A DNA stretch of 64,000 nt from Haloferax marinum (GCF_009674625.1 NZ_WKJQ01000001.1:2914001-2978000), one strand, 5' to 3'; positions 17,883 through 26,469 are shown, counted from the stretch's first letter. Notes: generated by a model not told the origin, from the sequence alone. Numbers and translations are program-made.

Positions 17883-18944
17883 ATGGCTGACGAACTTCGG
17901 CTTACCATGGAGCGCGTCGGCGAGCGCTTCAGCCTCGGCGAGTACGAGATAGACGCGTATCTGGCCGTCCTCGAACACGGACAGTTGACCGCGAGCGAGA
18001 TTGCGGACCGAACCAGCATTCCGCAACCGCGTGTGTACGACACGGTTCGAAGTCTCTCGGACCGCGGACTCGTCGAACTCCGCGAATCGCGCCCGATGAA
18101 GATCGTCGCGGTCGACCCCGAAGACGCCTTCTCGAACGTCAAGAGCTCGCTCGACGAACTCATCGAGGAACTGGAGGCGCGCTACACCGCGCCCGCACGC
18201 GACACCGAGGCCGTCTCGCTCGTCAAGTCGCGTTCGACTATCCTCCGCTACATCGAAGAGATCGTCGAGTCTGCGGAGTACGAACTCGTGTTGTCGTTGA
18301 CGCCCGACCTACTCCGTCGCTTCCGCGACGACCTCGCCGCTGCTATCGATAGCGGTGTCAGTATCGACCTGCTGGTCACCCCCGCCTCGCGAGCGCCCGA
18401 CCCGGACGAGTTCAACTACCTCGACGTGGCGACTATCGCCCGCGCACGCCGTGGTATCACCTCGCCGGTCCTCGCCGTCGCAGACGGTGAGTACTCCATC
18501 TACGCGACGCAGGACGCCCTGCGCGACGACCGCGACCGGTACGGCGTCATCTTCAACCGGTCTGCACTCGGCTTCCTCGTCAGCGGGTTCTTCGGGACGG
18601 TGCTGTGGTCCACCGCAGAGACCATCGTCTCGACTGGCAAGCGCCGCCCCTTCCCGCGTCGCTACGCCTCCATTCGTCGCGCCGTCAAGGACATCCGTGA
18701 GATAGAAGGCGACTTCTACGCCTCCGTCTCCGGACGCGACGTCGAGACTGGCAACCCCATCGTCGTCGAAGGACGCGTCATCGAGACTGCCTTCGAGGAC
18801 ACCGAAGAAGTCGCGTCGCTGCACATCGAAACCGACGAAGGCGTCGTCGAAGTCGGTGGACTCGTGGCGGCACTCGAAGACATCGAAGGTCAAGAGATTC
18901 TCCTGGGCCTCGGCGAGGTTCCAGACCGCGAGCAGTTCGACTAA
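17883..18944 (+). CDS. trmB: TrmB-family sugar-sensing transcriptional regulator
   Basis: TrmB proteins bind DNA through an N-terminal winged helix and sugars through a C-terminal domain. In haloarchaea TrmB controls gluconeogenesis, glycolysis and cofactor genes in response to glucose. The 353-residue protein shows the winged helix at residues ~12-85 ([20 protein letters not shown], then [22 protein letters not shown]), a short coiled linker ([14 protein letters not shown]) and the TrmB effector domain from ~115 onward ([38 protein letters not shown]). The ATG gives a full winged helix. It lies about 2 kb from the end of a sugar ABC operon, a likely target. A TACT/AGTA dyad precedes it. Confidence 0.92.
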   Translation: MADELRLTMERVGERFSLGEYEIDAYLAVLEHGQLTASEIADRTSIPQPRVYDTVRSLSDRGLVELRESRPMKIVAVDPEDAFSNVKSSLDELIEELEARYTAPARDTEAVSLVKSRSTILRYIEEIVESAEYELVLSLTPDLLRRFRDDLAAAIDSGVSIDLLVTPASRAPDPDEFNYLDVATIARARRGITSPVLAVADGEYSIYATQDALRDDRDRYGVIFNRSALGFLVSGFFGTVLWSTAETIVSTGKRRPFPRRYASIRRAVKDIREIEGDFYASVSGRDVETGNPIVVEGRVIETAFEDTEEVASLHIETDEGVVEVGGLVAALEDIEGQEILLGLGEVPDREQFD

Positions 18945-19028
18945 CTCACCAACTGACGTTCTCCGAAAATCGTCGGGCTATCGGCCGGGTTCGAACCGCC
19001 GTATCTGGTTCGAATCACAAGGCCGGGT

Positions 19029-19098
19029 TCGAACCACCATCCTCGACTCGAATCGCCGTCTCCGTCTCGAACCACCATCCTCGACTCGAATCGCCGTC
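19029..19098 (+). repeat. 32-bp direct repeat after trmB
   Basis: Two identical 32-bp copies, 19029-19060 and 19067-19098, begin TCGAACCACCATCCTCGACT and are separated by 6 nt. Looser copies of the motif GGTTCGAA(C/T) occur just before, at ~18988-19030. It fills most of the 209-bp space between the convergent trmB and the zinc-ribbon membrane gene. No gene was seen in this spacer. Confidence 0.7.
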
Positions 19099-19153
19099 CC
19101 CGACCTGACCCGTCTCGATTCGTTCGCGGGGTGTTCTGTCGCGAAATCGCGTC

Positions 19154-19948
19154 TTACTCGTCGCCGAACTCGTAGACGACTGCGCCACACTCTGCACAGC
19201 CCAGGACTTCGTGTTCCGGCGAGTCGTAGATGCCTGCGGTTCCACCACAGCAGTTCCGTACCGTCGTCTCTTCGACGGGGGCGCCGCAGTCAGGACAGAT
19301 TTCGGTGAACATCCGGAGCGGTTCGGTCGCGGCGAGAGAGACCATCGGGTCGACGCCGCGTTCGGTGACGGCGAGGAGCGTCGCCACGTCTGCGATAGCC
19401 TGCGGGCGGGAAATCCAGACGGACATCGACGGCCCCTCGATGGAGATGCCGTCGAACTCGGCGGCCACGTCTGACTCGAACGGGAGCGCCGCGTCGACGG
19501 CGTCTGCCAGTTCGTCGTCTGACGCCTTTCGAAGCGTCGCCATCGTGGACTCCCAGTCGTCGCGTGCGTCGTCCGCGAGGAACAGACCGTCTTCACGTTC
19601 GACGAGGACGCCAGCGTCGAGAAGCGTAGAGAGCATCACGTCCGGGTCCACGTTGGCGTCGAGCGTCTCGGACTGTCGAGGCTGCGACTCGTCGTCGTGT
19701 TCGAAGACGCCGCTGAGACCGACCGCTGCGACGAGTCGTGGCGCGAACGACGGCGTTCCGGGGACGACGTAGCCACGGAGGTAGACCAAGACGGCGCCGA
19801 CTGCGAGGGCGACGAACCCGGCGGGAATCCACAACACGCCGAGTGCGAGTCCGACGATGGCGACGACTGCGGCATTGACGACTGTACACGGAAGACACCG
19901 ATTCTCACCGGTGTGTTCGGTTCGTTTCAGTGAATCGATGACGGACAT
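19154..19948 (-). CDS. Membrane protein with N-terminal CxxC and C-terminal zinc ribbon
   Basis: A 264-residue protein. Residues 18-21 are CLPC. Two close helices follow (about residues 24-46 and 47-62), and then an acidic cytoplasmic domain of unknown fold. The last 50 residues hold CPDCG (~218-222), a CC pair in RNCCGG and CAECG (~252-256), which probably form a zinc ribbon. It is the last gene in a minus-strand series after the sugar transporter and the Gfo/Idh/MocA gene (42-bp gap), so it may belong to the same regulon. No family was recognised. Confidence 0.75.
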   Translation of the reverse strand: MSVIDSLKRTEHTGENRCLPCTVVNAAVVAIVGLALGVLWIPAGFVALAVGAVLVYLRGYVVPGTPSFAPRLVAAVGLSGVFEHDDESQPRQSETLDANVDPDVMLSTLLDAGVLVEREDGLFLADDARDDWESTMATLRKASDDELADAVDAALPFESDVAAEFDGISIEGPSMSVWISRPQAIADVATLLAVTERGVDPMVSLAATEPLRMFTEICPDCGAPVEETTVRNCCGGTAGIYDSPEHEVLGCAECGAVVYEFGDE

Positions 19949-19990
19949 GTGTGGAAAATTTAGGTTGTGGGTGTTTCGGTGTTTGGGTCG

Positions 19991-21079
19991 TCAGTTCGTT
20001 GGCGACGTCTCGACGGTATCGAGGCGTACCGAACGCCCTGTCTCAGAGGAGCGATAGATTGCGTCGATGACGCGCTGGACCGCGAGGCCCTGTTCGACCG
20101 TGTTTCGGCCGGGGGCTTCGCCGGCAGCGACTGCCTCGACGAACAGTCCCTGTTCGGATTTGTGGGTGTCGTTGGTCTGCGTCTCGACGTCGACAGTCGA
20201 GAGATGGTTGCCGCCACCGACGCCACCTTCGTAGAACTGCAGGTCTTGGCTGGCACGGTCGAATCGTGCACCACCTTCGGTTCCGCGGAGGAAGAACTCG
20301 TCGTTGGTGGGGCGATTCGTCGCCCACGCGACTTCCAGAGAGATAGTCGTGCCTTCGTCAGTTCGGATGAACGCGCTGGCGGAGTCGTCTACGTCGAATC
20401 CCTCTGGGCCGACGTCGTCACCCCACATCTCGACGAACGTGTAGTCGTCTTTGCCACCGAACTCCGAGCGAGTGACACCGGAGACTTCGACGACGTCCGG
20501 GAAGTCGAGGAAGTAGAGTGCGAGGTCGATTGCGTGGACGCCGATGTCGATGAGCGCGCCACCGCCGGCGATATCCTTCGAGGTGAACCACGACCCACGG
20601 CCGGGGATGCCGCGACGGCGGACGTAGTTCGCTTCGACGTGGGTGATGTCACCGAAGCGACCCGCTTCGTAGTGGTGCCGGAAGACTTCCACCGGGTTCG
20701 CAAAGCGGTTGTTGAAGCCGACCATACAGAAGCCATCCGCTCGGTCTGCGGCCTCGGCGATGCGTTCGGCAGATTCCAGCGAGTGTGCGAGGGGCTTTTC
20801 TAAGAGTACGTCGAGGCCAGCGTCGAGGGCCGAGACGGCGTACTCTTCGTGGAACCGGTTCGGCGTCGTGATGATGACGGCGTCGACTTCGTCGAACAGT
20901 TCCGCTTTCTCCTCGTAGGTGTTCACGTCGTACTTCTCTGCGAACCGCCGGCGTGCGTCCGCTTGAATGTCGAGACCGCCGACGAGCGTCGCACCGAGGT
21001 CGACGAGGCGGTCAGCGTGGTGGTGCCCGATGTTACCGAGTCCGACGATTCCGACCCGGACCGATGACGCTGTACTCAT
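19991..21079 (-). CDS. Gfo/Idh/MocA-family NAD(P)-dependent dehydrogenase
   Basis: A 362-residue protein with an N-terminal Rossmann fold (GIVGLGNIGHHHADRL, residues ~10-25), the family signature EKPLAHS with its active-site Lys (near residue 95), and a C-terminal substrate domain with the GGGALIDIGVHAIDLALYFL helix (near 170). Family members oxidise sugars, inositols or their derivatives. It lies on the same strand after the sugar ABC genes, and a CTTAACA box 26 nt before its ATG gives it its own promoter. It probably acts on the imported sugar, but the substrate is unknown. Confidence 0.9.
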   Translation of the reverse strand: MSTASSVRVGIVGLGNIGHHHADRLVDLGATLVGGLDIQADARRRFAEKYDVNTYEEKAELFDEVDAVIITTPNRFHEEYAVSALDAGLDVLLEKPLAHSLESAERIAEAADRADGFCMVGFNNRFANPVEVFRHHYEAGRFGDITHVEANYVRRRGIPGRGSWFTSKDIAGGGALIDIGVHAIDLALYFLDFPDVVEVSGVTRSEFGGKDDYTFVEMWGDDVGPEGFDVDDSASAFIRTDEGTTISLEVAWATNRPTNDEFFLRGTEGGARFDRASQDLQFYEGGVGGGNHLSTVDVETQTNDTHKSEQGLFVEAVAAGEAPGRNTVEQGLAVQRVIDAIYRSSETGRSVRLDTVETSPTN

Positions 21080-21230
21080 GGACTAATTATTAACTACTGT
21101 AGGTGTTAAGTTTCACGTTCTTTAGGCTGTTTTACCAGAATCGGCAGAGAAGTCGACGAGAACCACTGGCCGGCGGGAGGTCGAAATCAGGAGACGGCGA
21201 AGAGTGTCCAAACGGCGAAGGCTGTCTAAC

Positions 21231-21434
21231 TCAGTAGAGTTGTTCTTCGCGTTCTTCGCGTTCTTTCTCGCGTCGTTCCTTCTCTTTTATCCTGCGACGG
21301 CCACGGAGATACTGCCGGCCTTTCGGAATGAACTTGTTCTTCAAGTCGAGGAGGAACGAGACGATTCCGTAGGCCCAGAAGAAAAACAGGACCGTCATCC
21401 CGCCGATGTAGAACCAGCCGAGTTCGTTGACCAT
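21231..21434 (-). CDS. 67-residue single-span membrane protein in the sugar ABC operon
   Basis: The protein has one hydrophobic helix (about residues 6-30, FYIGGMTVLFFFWAYGIVSF) and a charged C-terminal tail of alternating Arg, Lys and Glu (residues ~38-65) that is probably helical and cytoplasmic. It starts 53 bp after the transporter ATPase stop on the same strand and codon use matches the neighbours, so it is likely a real operon member. It is too small to be a permease. An accessory subunit that stabilises the transporter is one idea. No family was recognised. Confidence 0.7.
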   Translation of the reverse strand: MVNELGWFYIGGMTVLFFFWAYGIVSFLLDLKNKFIPKGRQYLRGRRRIKEKERREKEREEREEQLY

Positions 21435-21487
21435 GGGTGTGTGAAATGGGTTGCGTCGAATAAACGTTGTGTGGGAGCGCCGACGGT

Positions 21488-22675
21488 TCAGTCGTCGCTT
21501 TCGGCTTCCGTGCCGGTCGGTTCGCTCGCCTGGATGCCGCTTTCGATACCGTGGCTGATGGCCTTGCCCGTCTCCGTGTCGAAGAGGTGGACCTTCGAGC
21601 GGTCGAGCAGCACGCTGACGTCTTTGTCTTCTTCGATGTCGGTGTCGGGTGCGACACTCATCAGCAGTTGGTCGTTCGTCGCGACGGCGTCCTCGTCGAG
21701 GTGCGTCTCTGCGTCCTCTTCGAGTTTCAGGTAGACGAATATCTCGTCACCCATCGGTTCCAGCACGTCCGTCATCGCGTCGATTTCGTGGCTGGGGTTC
21801 GTCACGAGGTGCTCGTCTTCGATGAGGTAGACGTCTTCCGGGCGGATGCCCAGCGTGACGTCTCTCCCGACTTCGACACCGAGGTTTGCCGGGTCGAACT
21901 CGACGTCGATGTTCTGTGAGACGAATCCGTCTTCGGTGACTTCTCCGTCGAGGAAGTTCATCGACGGCGACCCGATGAACCCGGCGACGAACAGGTTCGC
22001 GGGTTCGTTGTAACAGACCAACGGTGGGTCGATCTGCTGGAGTTGGCCGGAGTCGATGACGGCGATGCGGTCGGACATCGTCATCGCCTCTGCCTGGTCG
22101 TGGGTGACGTAGATGATGGTCGTATCCAGTTCCTTGTGCAGGCGCTGGAGTTCCGTTCGCATGTGGACGCGGAGTTTCGCGTCGAGGTTTGCGAGCGGTT
22201 CGTCCATCAGGAAGACGCCGGGGTTGCGTACGATAGCACGGGCGATAGCGACGCGCTGACGTTGGCCACCGGACATCTCGTCGGGCATGCGTTCGAGCAT
22301 GCCTTCGAGTTGGACGACGTCTGCGGCGCGGTTGACGCGCCGTTCGATCTCCTCTTTGTCGTAGTTGCGGAGCCGAAGGCCGAACGAGATGTTGTCGTAC
22401 ACGTCCATGTGGGGGAACAGCGCGATGTTCTGGAACACCATCGCCACCCCGCGGTCCTTCGGCGGGAGGTTGGTGACCTCGCGGTCACCGATGAAGACCT
22501 TCCCCTCCGAGGGGATGGTCAGTCCCGCAATCATCTCCATCGTCGTCGACTTGCCACATCCCGAGGGACCAACGAGGCAGATAAATTCGCCGTCGTTGAT
22601 GTCGAGGTTCATGTCGTCGACAGCCGTTACGTCGTCGTAGTGCTTGCTTACGTGTTCGAGTTTGACGTCTCCCAT
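21488..22675 (-). CDS. Sugar ABC transporter ATP-binding protein (MalK/UgpC type)
   Basis: The 395-residue ATPase has Walker A GPSGCGKST (about residues 36-44), a Q-loop in MVFQNIALFPHM, signature MSGGQRQRVAIARAI (near 136), Walker B VFLMDEPLANLDAKLR and the H-loop in YVTHDQAEAMT. The C-terminal ~150 residues form the OB-type regulatory domain of the CUT1 sugar importers (LGIRPEDVYL). The long upstream in-frame extension lies in the permease gene, and the ATG at 22675 follows the permease stop by 2 nt. It energises the two permeases upstream. Confidence 0.95.
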   Translation of the reverse strand: MGDVKLEHVSKHYDDVTAVDDMNLDINDGEFICLVGPSGCGKSTTMEMIAGLTIPSEGKVFIGDREVTNLPPKDRGVAMVFQNIALFPHMDVYDNISFGLRLRNYDKEEIERRVNRAADVVQLEGMLERMPDEMSGGQRQRVAIARAIVRNPGVFLMDEPLANLDAKLRVHMRTELQRLHKELDTTIIYVTHDQAEAMTMSDRIAVIDSGQLQQIDPPLVCYNEPANLFVAGFIGSPSMNFLDGEVTEDGFVSQNIDVEFDPANLGVEVGRDVTLGIRPEDVYLIEDEHLVTNPSHEIDAMTDVLEPMGDEIFVYLKLEEDAETHLDEDAVATNDQLLMSVAPDTDIEEDKDVSVLLDRSKVHLFDTETGKAISHGIESGIQASEPTGTEAESDD

Positions 22676-22677
22676 GG

Positions 22678-23637
22678 TTACTCCTTCAGTGCTCCTGCAG
22701 TTAGTCCGCTGACGATACGTTCCTGTGCGATGATGACAAGGATGGCCACGGGTAAGACCCCCACGATAGAAGCAGCGGCCATCAGGTTGTACGGCGTGTC
22801 GAACTGGCCTTGATATTTCAAGATACCAGCGACGATCGGTGCCCACGAGGAGGCCTCACCGTTGTTCATCAAGAACGAGAAGAAGAACTCGTTGTACACG
22901 GCGATGAACGTGAGCACTCCTGCGGTCGCCACACCGGGTGCCGAAAGCGGCACGATGACGCGGAAGAGCGCTCCGAGACGCGTGGTCCCTTCGACCCGTG
23001 CTGCGTCCTCCAACCCGTCGGGAATCTGCCCGTAGAAGGTCGTGAGGATGAAGATGGACAGCGGCAAGAACAGCGCGCTGAACGGGAACACCATCGGTGC
23101 CGGCGTGTTGAACAGGTCCGGCGACGAGACGGTGATGAAGCCGATGCTGATGGCGGTGTTACCGGTGAACAACTCGAACAGCGGGATGAGGAACGCCGCT
23201 GGCGGGAAGTACGAGATAGCCAGGATGCCGAGCATCAAGAAGCTCTTCCCAGGGAAGCGGAGGCGTCCGAATACGTACCCCGCGAGACTCGCCAACAGTA
23301 ACACGATGACCGTCGTCGTGATGCCCAACACGAAGCTGTTGAACATGTACAGGTGGAACGGCACCCGTTCGAACATGGTGATGAACACCTCGGGGTTGAA
23401 CCCCTTCGGGAGTAGCCCCATGTTCGAGATGAGACGGTTCGGTGTGAGTGCGATGACCAAGAGCCAGTAGAACGGGAACAGGGTCGTGACCAGGAAGAAC
23501 ACCGTCGCGACGTAGAACATCGAACGGTAGGCTCTGTCCGGGTTCTTGATGGCTTTGTTGACCCAGCGTCCGAGTGGTCCGCGTTTCATCTCTGCGTCGT
23601 CGGAACCGAGGCCGATTCCGGAGCTTTCGTTGGACAT
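22678..23637 (-). CDS. Carbohydrate ABC transporter permease (MalG type)
   Basis: A 319-residue inner-membrane permease with six helices. The MalG-type coupling motif EAA (near residue 208, LEDAARVEGTTRLGALFRVIVPLSAPG) contacts the ATPase. The N-terminus carries a 30-residue polar stretch before helix 1 (FYVATVFFLVTTLFPFYWLLV). The ATG at 23637 lies 1 nt past the upstream permease stop and was preferred to a start five codons earlier that overlaps that gene. It forms the channel with the neighbouring permease. Confidence 0.94.
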   Translation of the reverse strand: MSNESSGIGLGSDDAEMKRGPLGRWVNKAIKNPDRAYRSMFYVATVFFLVTTLFPFYWLLVIALTPNRLISNMGLLPKGFNPEVFITMFERVPFHLYMFNSFVLGITTTVIVLLLASLAGYVFGRLRFPGKSFLMLGILAISYFPPAAFLIPLFELFTGNTAISIGFITVSSPDLFNTPAPMVFPFSALFLPLSIFILTTFYGQIPDGLEDAARVEGTTRLGALFRVIVPLSAPGVATAGVLTFIAVYNEFFFSFLMNNGEASSWAPIVAGILKYQGQFDTPYNLMAAASIVGVLPVAILVIIAQERIVSGLTAGALKE

Positions 23638-23638
23638 C

Positions 23639-24664
23639 TTAGATTCCCTCACTGGCGAAGTTCACGATGTACACCGAGACCACGATACCGATGATACCGG
23701 CAGTGATGAACGCGACTGTCGCTGAGGTCCCGTACAGCGGTGCGTTGAACGTCGTGACGACGAGACACGAGAGCGACGGCACGGTCTGACATCCTGCCAT
23801 CGTCTCGATGATACCGTAGACACGCATCGCGTCGATGGTGCGGAACAGCATCGCGACCAGCACCGTCGGCAGGATGAGCGGGAAGGTAATCAGTTTGAAC
23901 TGCTGCCAGCGCGACGCGCCGGCGACCTTCGCCACGTCGTACAGCGAACGGTCGATACTCTGCATCCCTGCGAGGATGAGCAGCGCCATGAACGCTGACG
24001 TCTTCCAGACGTCGGCCACGATGATGAGGAACAGCGAGTCTGCGGTGTCGCGCAGGGGCGTCGTTCCGATGAAGCCGAGTTGGTTCAACAGCGCCGGATT
24101 GTCGGTCGTGCCGACGAGGAACCCGATGTTCGGCTGGAACATCAGATACCAAATCATCCCCTGAATGACGATGGGAACTGCCCACGGGATGATGATGGCG
24201 ACGCGGACCCATCGTCGACCACGGAAGTCCTGGTCTAAGATGAGTGCCTGTCCGAAGCCGATGAGCGTTTCGAAGAGCACACTAAACACGGTGAAGATGA
24301 GCGTCACCATCAGCGCACTCGAGTAGATGTCTGTTACGAACGGGAACTGTGTCGTGAACGTCGGAAGGAAGGCCGACGGTAGTGCGAAGTCTCGCGCACC
24401 GGTGATCAGGTCGATGTAGTTCTGCAGTCCGACGAACTCACCCAGTCGTGCGCTCCCCGTCAGCTGGTCTGCGAACAGCGACATGCTGAACGTCGTCGCC
24501 AGCGGATAGAGCGCGATTACCCCCAAGAGGATGAGTGCGGGCGTCAGAAGCAGATACGCGAACTGCGTCTCCGAGAGCGCCTCCATCCAGTTGACGGCTG
24601 ACGCGTACGGACCCGAGCGTCGAGACTCAGAAAGTGCCTCCCCCGATTGTTGTTCTGTAGCCAT
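23639..24664 (-). CDS. Carbohydrate ABC transporter permease (MalF type)
   Basis: A 341-residue permease with about six or seven helices and the coupling loop VAKVAGASRWQQFKLITFPLILP (near residue 235), a variant of the EAA motif with Val-Ala-Lys in place of Glu-Ala-Ala. A large loop between helices 1 and 2 (LTGSARLGEFVGLQNYIDL) is typical of MalF-type sugar permeases. It begins 50 bp after the binding-protein gene, with stem-loops between them, and ends 1 nt before the next permease. Confidence 0.94.
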   Translation of the reverse strand: MATEQQSGEALSESRRSGPYASAVNWMEALSETQFAYLLLTPALILLGVIALYPLATTFSMSLFADQLTGSARLGEFVGLQNYIDLITGARDFALPSAFLPTFTTQFPFVTDIYSSALMVTLIFTVFSVLFETLIGFGQALILDQDFRGRRWVRVAIIIPWAVPIVIQGMIWYLMFQPNIGFLVGTTDNPALLNQLGFIGTTPLRDTADSLFLIIVADVWKTSAFMALLILAGMQSIDRSLYDVAKVAGASRWQQFKLITFPLILPTVLVAMLFRTIDAMRVYGIIETMAGCQTVPSLSCLVVTTFNAPLYGTSATVAFITAGIIGIVVSVYIVNFASEGI

Positions 24665-24670
24665 GACAAT

Positions 24671-24710
24671 TAATAACGTATGTGGGTGTTATTACGTCTT
24701 ACCCAAGACG
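24671..24710 (-). other. Two stem-loops between the binding-protein and permease genes
   Basis: CGTCTT-ACCC-AAGACG (24695-24710) starts 5 nt past the binding-protein stop. TAATAAC-N10-GTTATTA (24671-24694) follows, just before the permease ATG. In many sugar operons such structures protect the abundant binding-protein mRNA or limit permease expression. That role here is inferred. The AT-rich outer dyad could also be part of an internal promoter. Confidence 0.5.
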
Positions 24711-24714
24711 GAGT

Positions 24715-26253
24715 TTATGCGGCGCTCTGCTCGATCTGCTCGAGCTGAGTCTTCAAGTCGGACATCGCCTCTTCGGGCGACTTGTCTCGGGCCATCGCGT
24801 TGTTGACCTCTTGCGAGATCTTACCGGACTGCTGCGGCCACACGACGGTGACCGGGCGCGGAATCGCGTTCTCGCCAGCGACGCGCAGTTGGTCCATGTA
24901 TCGGCCGATGACAGGGACTTCACGTGCACGGTCGGAGCCGAGGAGGTCCGGCTTTGGCGGAATCCAGCCGACGATTTCGAAGACGTCGAGCATGAACTGC
25001 TCGTCCTGCATCGCACGCAGGACCTGGACTGCAGCCTGCTTCTGTTCGTCCGGTGCGTTCGGGTTCATCGTGAAGTGCCAGCCACCGAGCGCAGCGACGG
25101 GGCCACCAGTGCCCTCGTACTGGGCTTCCTCCGGCGTGACACCGTACGGAATCGGCATGACACCGAGGTCTTCGCCGAAGACGTCGTCGGCACCGTTGAT
25201 GTTGATGGAGTACGGCCAGTTGCGGTGCATGATGGCGTTGCCGTCGGTGAACGGCTTTCGGGACGTCTCTTCGGTCCACTGCAGGACTGCTTCGGGTGCG
25301 ATGTCACCCGTGATTCCGTCGAGAGCGTGCTCGTCGTCTTCGCCGTGAATCATCGTGCGCACCATCCGGATGGCGTTGAGGACGGGTTCCTCGTCGACCG
25401 TAACCGGGCGGTCGCCGATGGGTCCGAAGAGGTTCTCGCGGCCACCGAAGTACGCGCCACCCCACGAGGTCATGAACTCGTTGAAGTCACAGCACGAGAG
25501 GCCTTCGTAGACGTCGGCCTGGAACGTGTACCCGTATTCGATGTCGGAGTTGGCCTCCATGGCCTCCTTCGTAATCTTCGAGAACTCCTCCCACGACATG
25601 GACTCGGTCGCCCACGTGTCGAAGTCTTCGTCGGTGTAGCCCGCGTTCCGGAGCAGGTCCTTGCGGTACTGCATCGTCGGGAAGTCGGGGAAGAACGGTT
25701 GCCCGTAGAGGTCGCCGTCTGCGCCCTTCGCCGTCGAGACGCTGGCACCGAAGTAGTTGTTCTCGATGTTGTCGATCATATCCTGCGGGAGCGACTGCGA
25801 GAGGTTCTGCAGTTGGTCCCGCGCGATGAACGGAACAGTCCATCCACTGTCCATCATGAGGAGAACAGGCTCTTCACGGCCACCGTTCAGCCACTGCTGG
25901 TACTGTGCCTGACGGTTGTCGGTAACCTGCGACCCGGCGATGGCCTCGATGGAGATGTTCTCCGGGAGACCAGCGTCGTAGAGTGCCTGCTGGATTTCAG
26001 CCTCGGCGTCGCCGAAACGAGTGTCGACGGCCATCTGGATGGTGATATCTTCCGTCGTTTCCTCGGTGTCGATTGGGGTGTCGGTGTCCGCTTCGGTTTC
26101 GGTGCCACCGTTGCCACCATCGTCGCTGTCGCCGCCGCCTGTACTGATACAACCGGCCAGTCCTGCTGCGACACCTGACGCGCCTGCAGCTTTCACGAAG
26201 CTGCGGCGAGAGACGCCATTCCGCTTGCCCTTGCGAGAGTCAGCATCAACCAT
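24715..26253 (-). CDS. Carbohydrate ABC transporter substrate-binding lipoprotein (Tat-exported)
   Basis: This 512-residue protein begins with a twin-arginine signal (SRRSFVKAAGASGVAAGLAGC, residues ~15-35) that ends in a lipobox cysteine at about residue 35, so it is probably exported folded and lipid-anchored outside the membrane. A Gly/Asp/Thr-rich linker follows, as usual in haloarchaea. The rest is a family 1 extracellular solute-binding fold of the CUT1 sugar group. It is the first gene of the operon that continues with two permeases and an ATPase. The sugar is unknown. The promoter carries several dyads. Confidence 0.94.
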   Translation of the reverse strand: MVDADSRKGKRNGVSRRSFVKAAGASGVAAGLAGCISTGGGDSDDGGNGGTETEADTDTPIDTEETTEDITIQMAVDTRFGDAEAEIQQALYDAGLPENISIEAIAGSQVTDNRQAQYQQWLNGGREEPVLLMMDSGWTVPFIARDQLQNLSQSLPQDMIDNIENNYFGASVSTAKGADGDLYGQPFFPDFPTMQYRKDLLRNAGYTDEDFDTWATESMSWEEFSKITKEAMEANSDIEYGYTFQADVYEGLSCCDFNEFMTSWGGAYFGGRENLFGPIGDRPVTVDEEPVLNAIRMVRTMIHGEDDEHALDGITGDIAPEAVLQWTEETSRKPFTDGNAIMHRNWPYSININGADDVFGEDLGVMPIPYGVTPEEAQYEGTGGPVAALGGWHFTMNPNAPDEQKQAAVQVLRAMQDEQFMLDVFEIVGWIPPKPDLLGSDRAREVPVIGRYMDQLRVAGENAIPRPVTVVWPQQSGKISQEVNNAMARDKSPEEAMSDLKTQLEQIEQSAA

Positions 26254-26269
26254 TACAGTTTGTACTGTA
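26254..26269. promoter_or_regulatory. Operator-like inverted repeat at the transcription start of the sugar operon
   Basis: TACAGT-TTGT-ACTGTA, an exact dyad with 6-bp arms, lies directly before the ATG at 26253. It falls where transcription should start, given the TATA box at 26281-26290. A protein bound here would block initiation. Confidence 0.5.
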
Positions 26270-26280
26270 GAATTAGTGAT

Positions 26281-26290
26281 TATTTATAGT
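26281..26290 (-). promoter_or_regulatory. TATA box of the sugar ABC operon
   Basis: ACTATAAATA on the minus strand is the best TATA match in this spacer. It predicts a start site near 26260 and a leader of fewer than 10 nt before the ATG at 26253. Confidence 0.6.
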
Positions 26291-26302
26291 TTTGGTGACG
26301 GC

Positions 26303-26334
26303 TACTACCGCTGTTGTAGTAAACTGACTGTCAG
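26303..26334. promoter_or_regulatory. Paired dyads upstream of the sugar operon promoter
   Basis: TACTAC-N7-GTAGTA (26303-26321, exact 6-bp arms) is followed 2 nt later by CTGAC-T-GTCAG (26324-26334). Both sit 13-45 bp upstream of the TATA box, where archaeal activators often bind. The first shares TACT/AGTA half-sites with the TrmB motif but with wider spacing (11 nt). Confidence 0.45.
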
Positions 26335-26391
26335 TATATTCGGCAATCCGCAGACCGTTCGGCGAGCGGTGGACTACACTTGGTGAGTAAG

Positions 26392-26405
26392 TTCAGTGTA
26401 CTGAA
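26392..26405. promoter_or_regulatory. Palindrome TTCAGT-GT-ACTGAA
   Basis: An exact 6-bp-arm dyad, similar in half-site (CAGT/ACTG) to the one at 26254-26269. It lies about 100 bp upstream of the operon TATA box, so it could be a second site for the same regulator. Confidence 0.4.
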
Positions 26406-26447
26406 ACTTAACGTTTCCCCGATTCGACTCCTCGAACGGTTAGTCGA

Positions 26448-26469
26448 CGGGAGAGTTCGATCTCTCCCG
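26448..26469. other. Perfect 8-bp-arm hairpin in the 26.3-26.8 kb spacer
   Basis: CGGGAGAG-TTCGAT-CTCTCCCG is an exact inverted repeat with a 6-nt loop. It could be an RNA stem, a terminator of an unseen transcript, or a binding site. No gene overlaps it. Confidence 0.4.

Noticed and set aside
24682..26178. 498-codon plus-strand frame opposite the binding-protein gene
   Set aside because: The minus strand encodes a Tat lipoprotein with clear signal and fold, and the plus frame has no recognisable domain.
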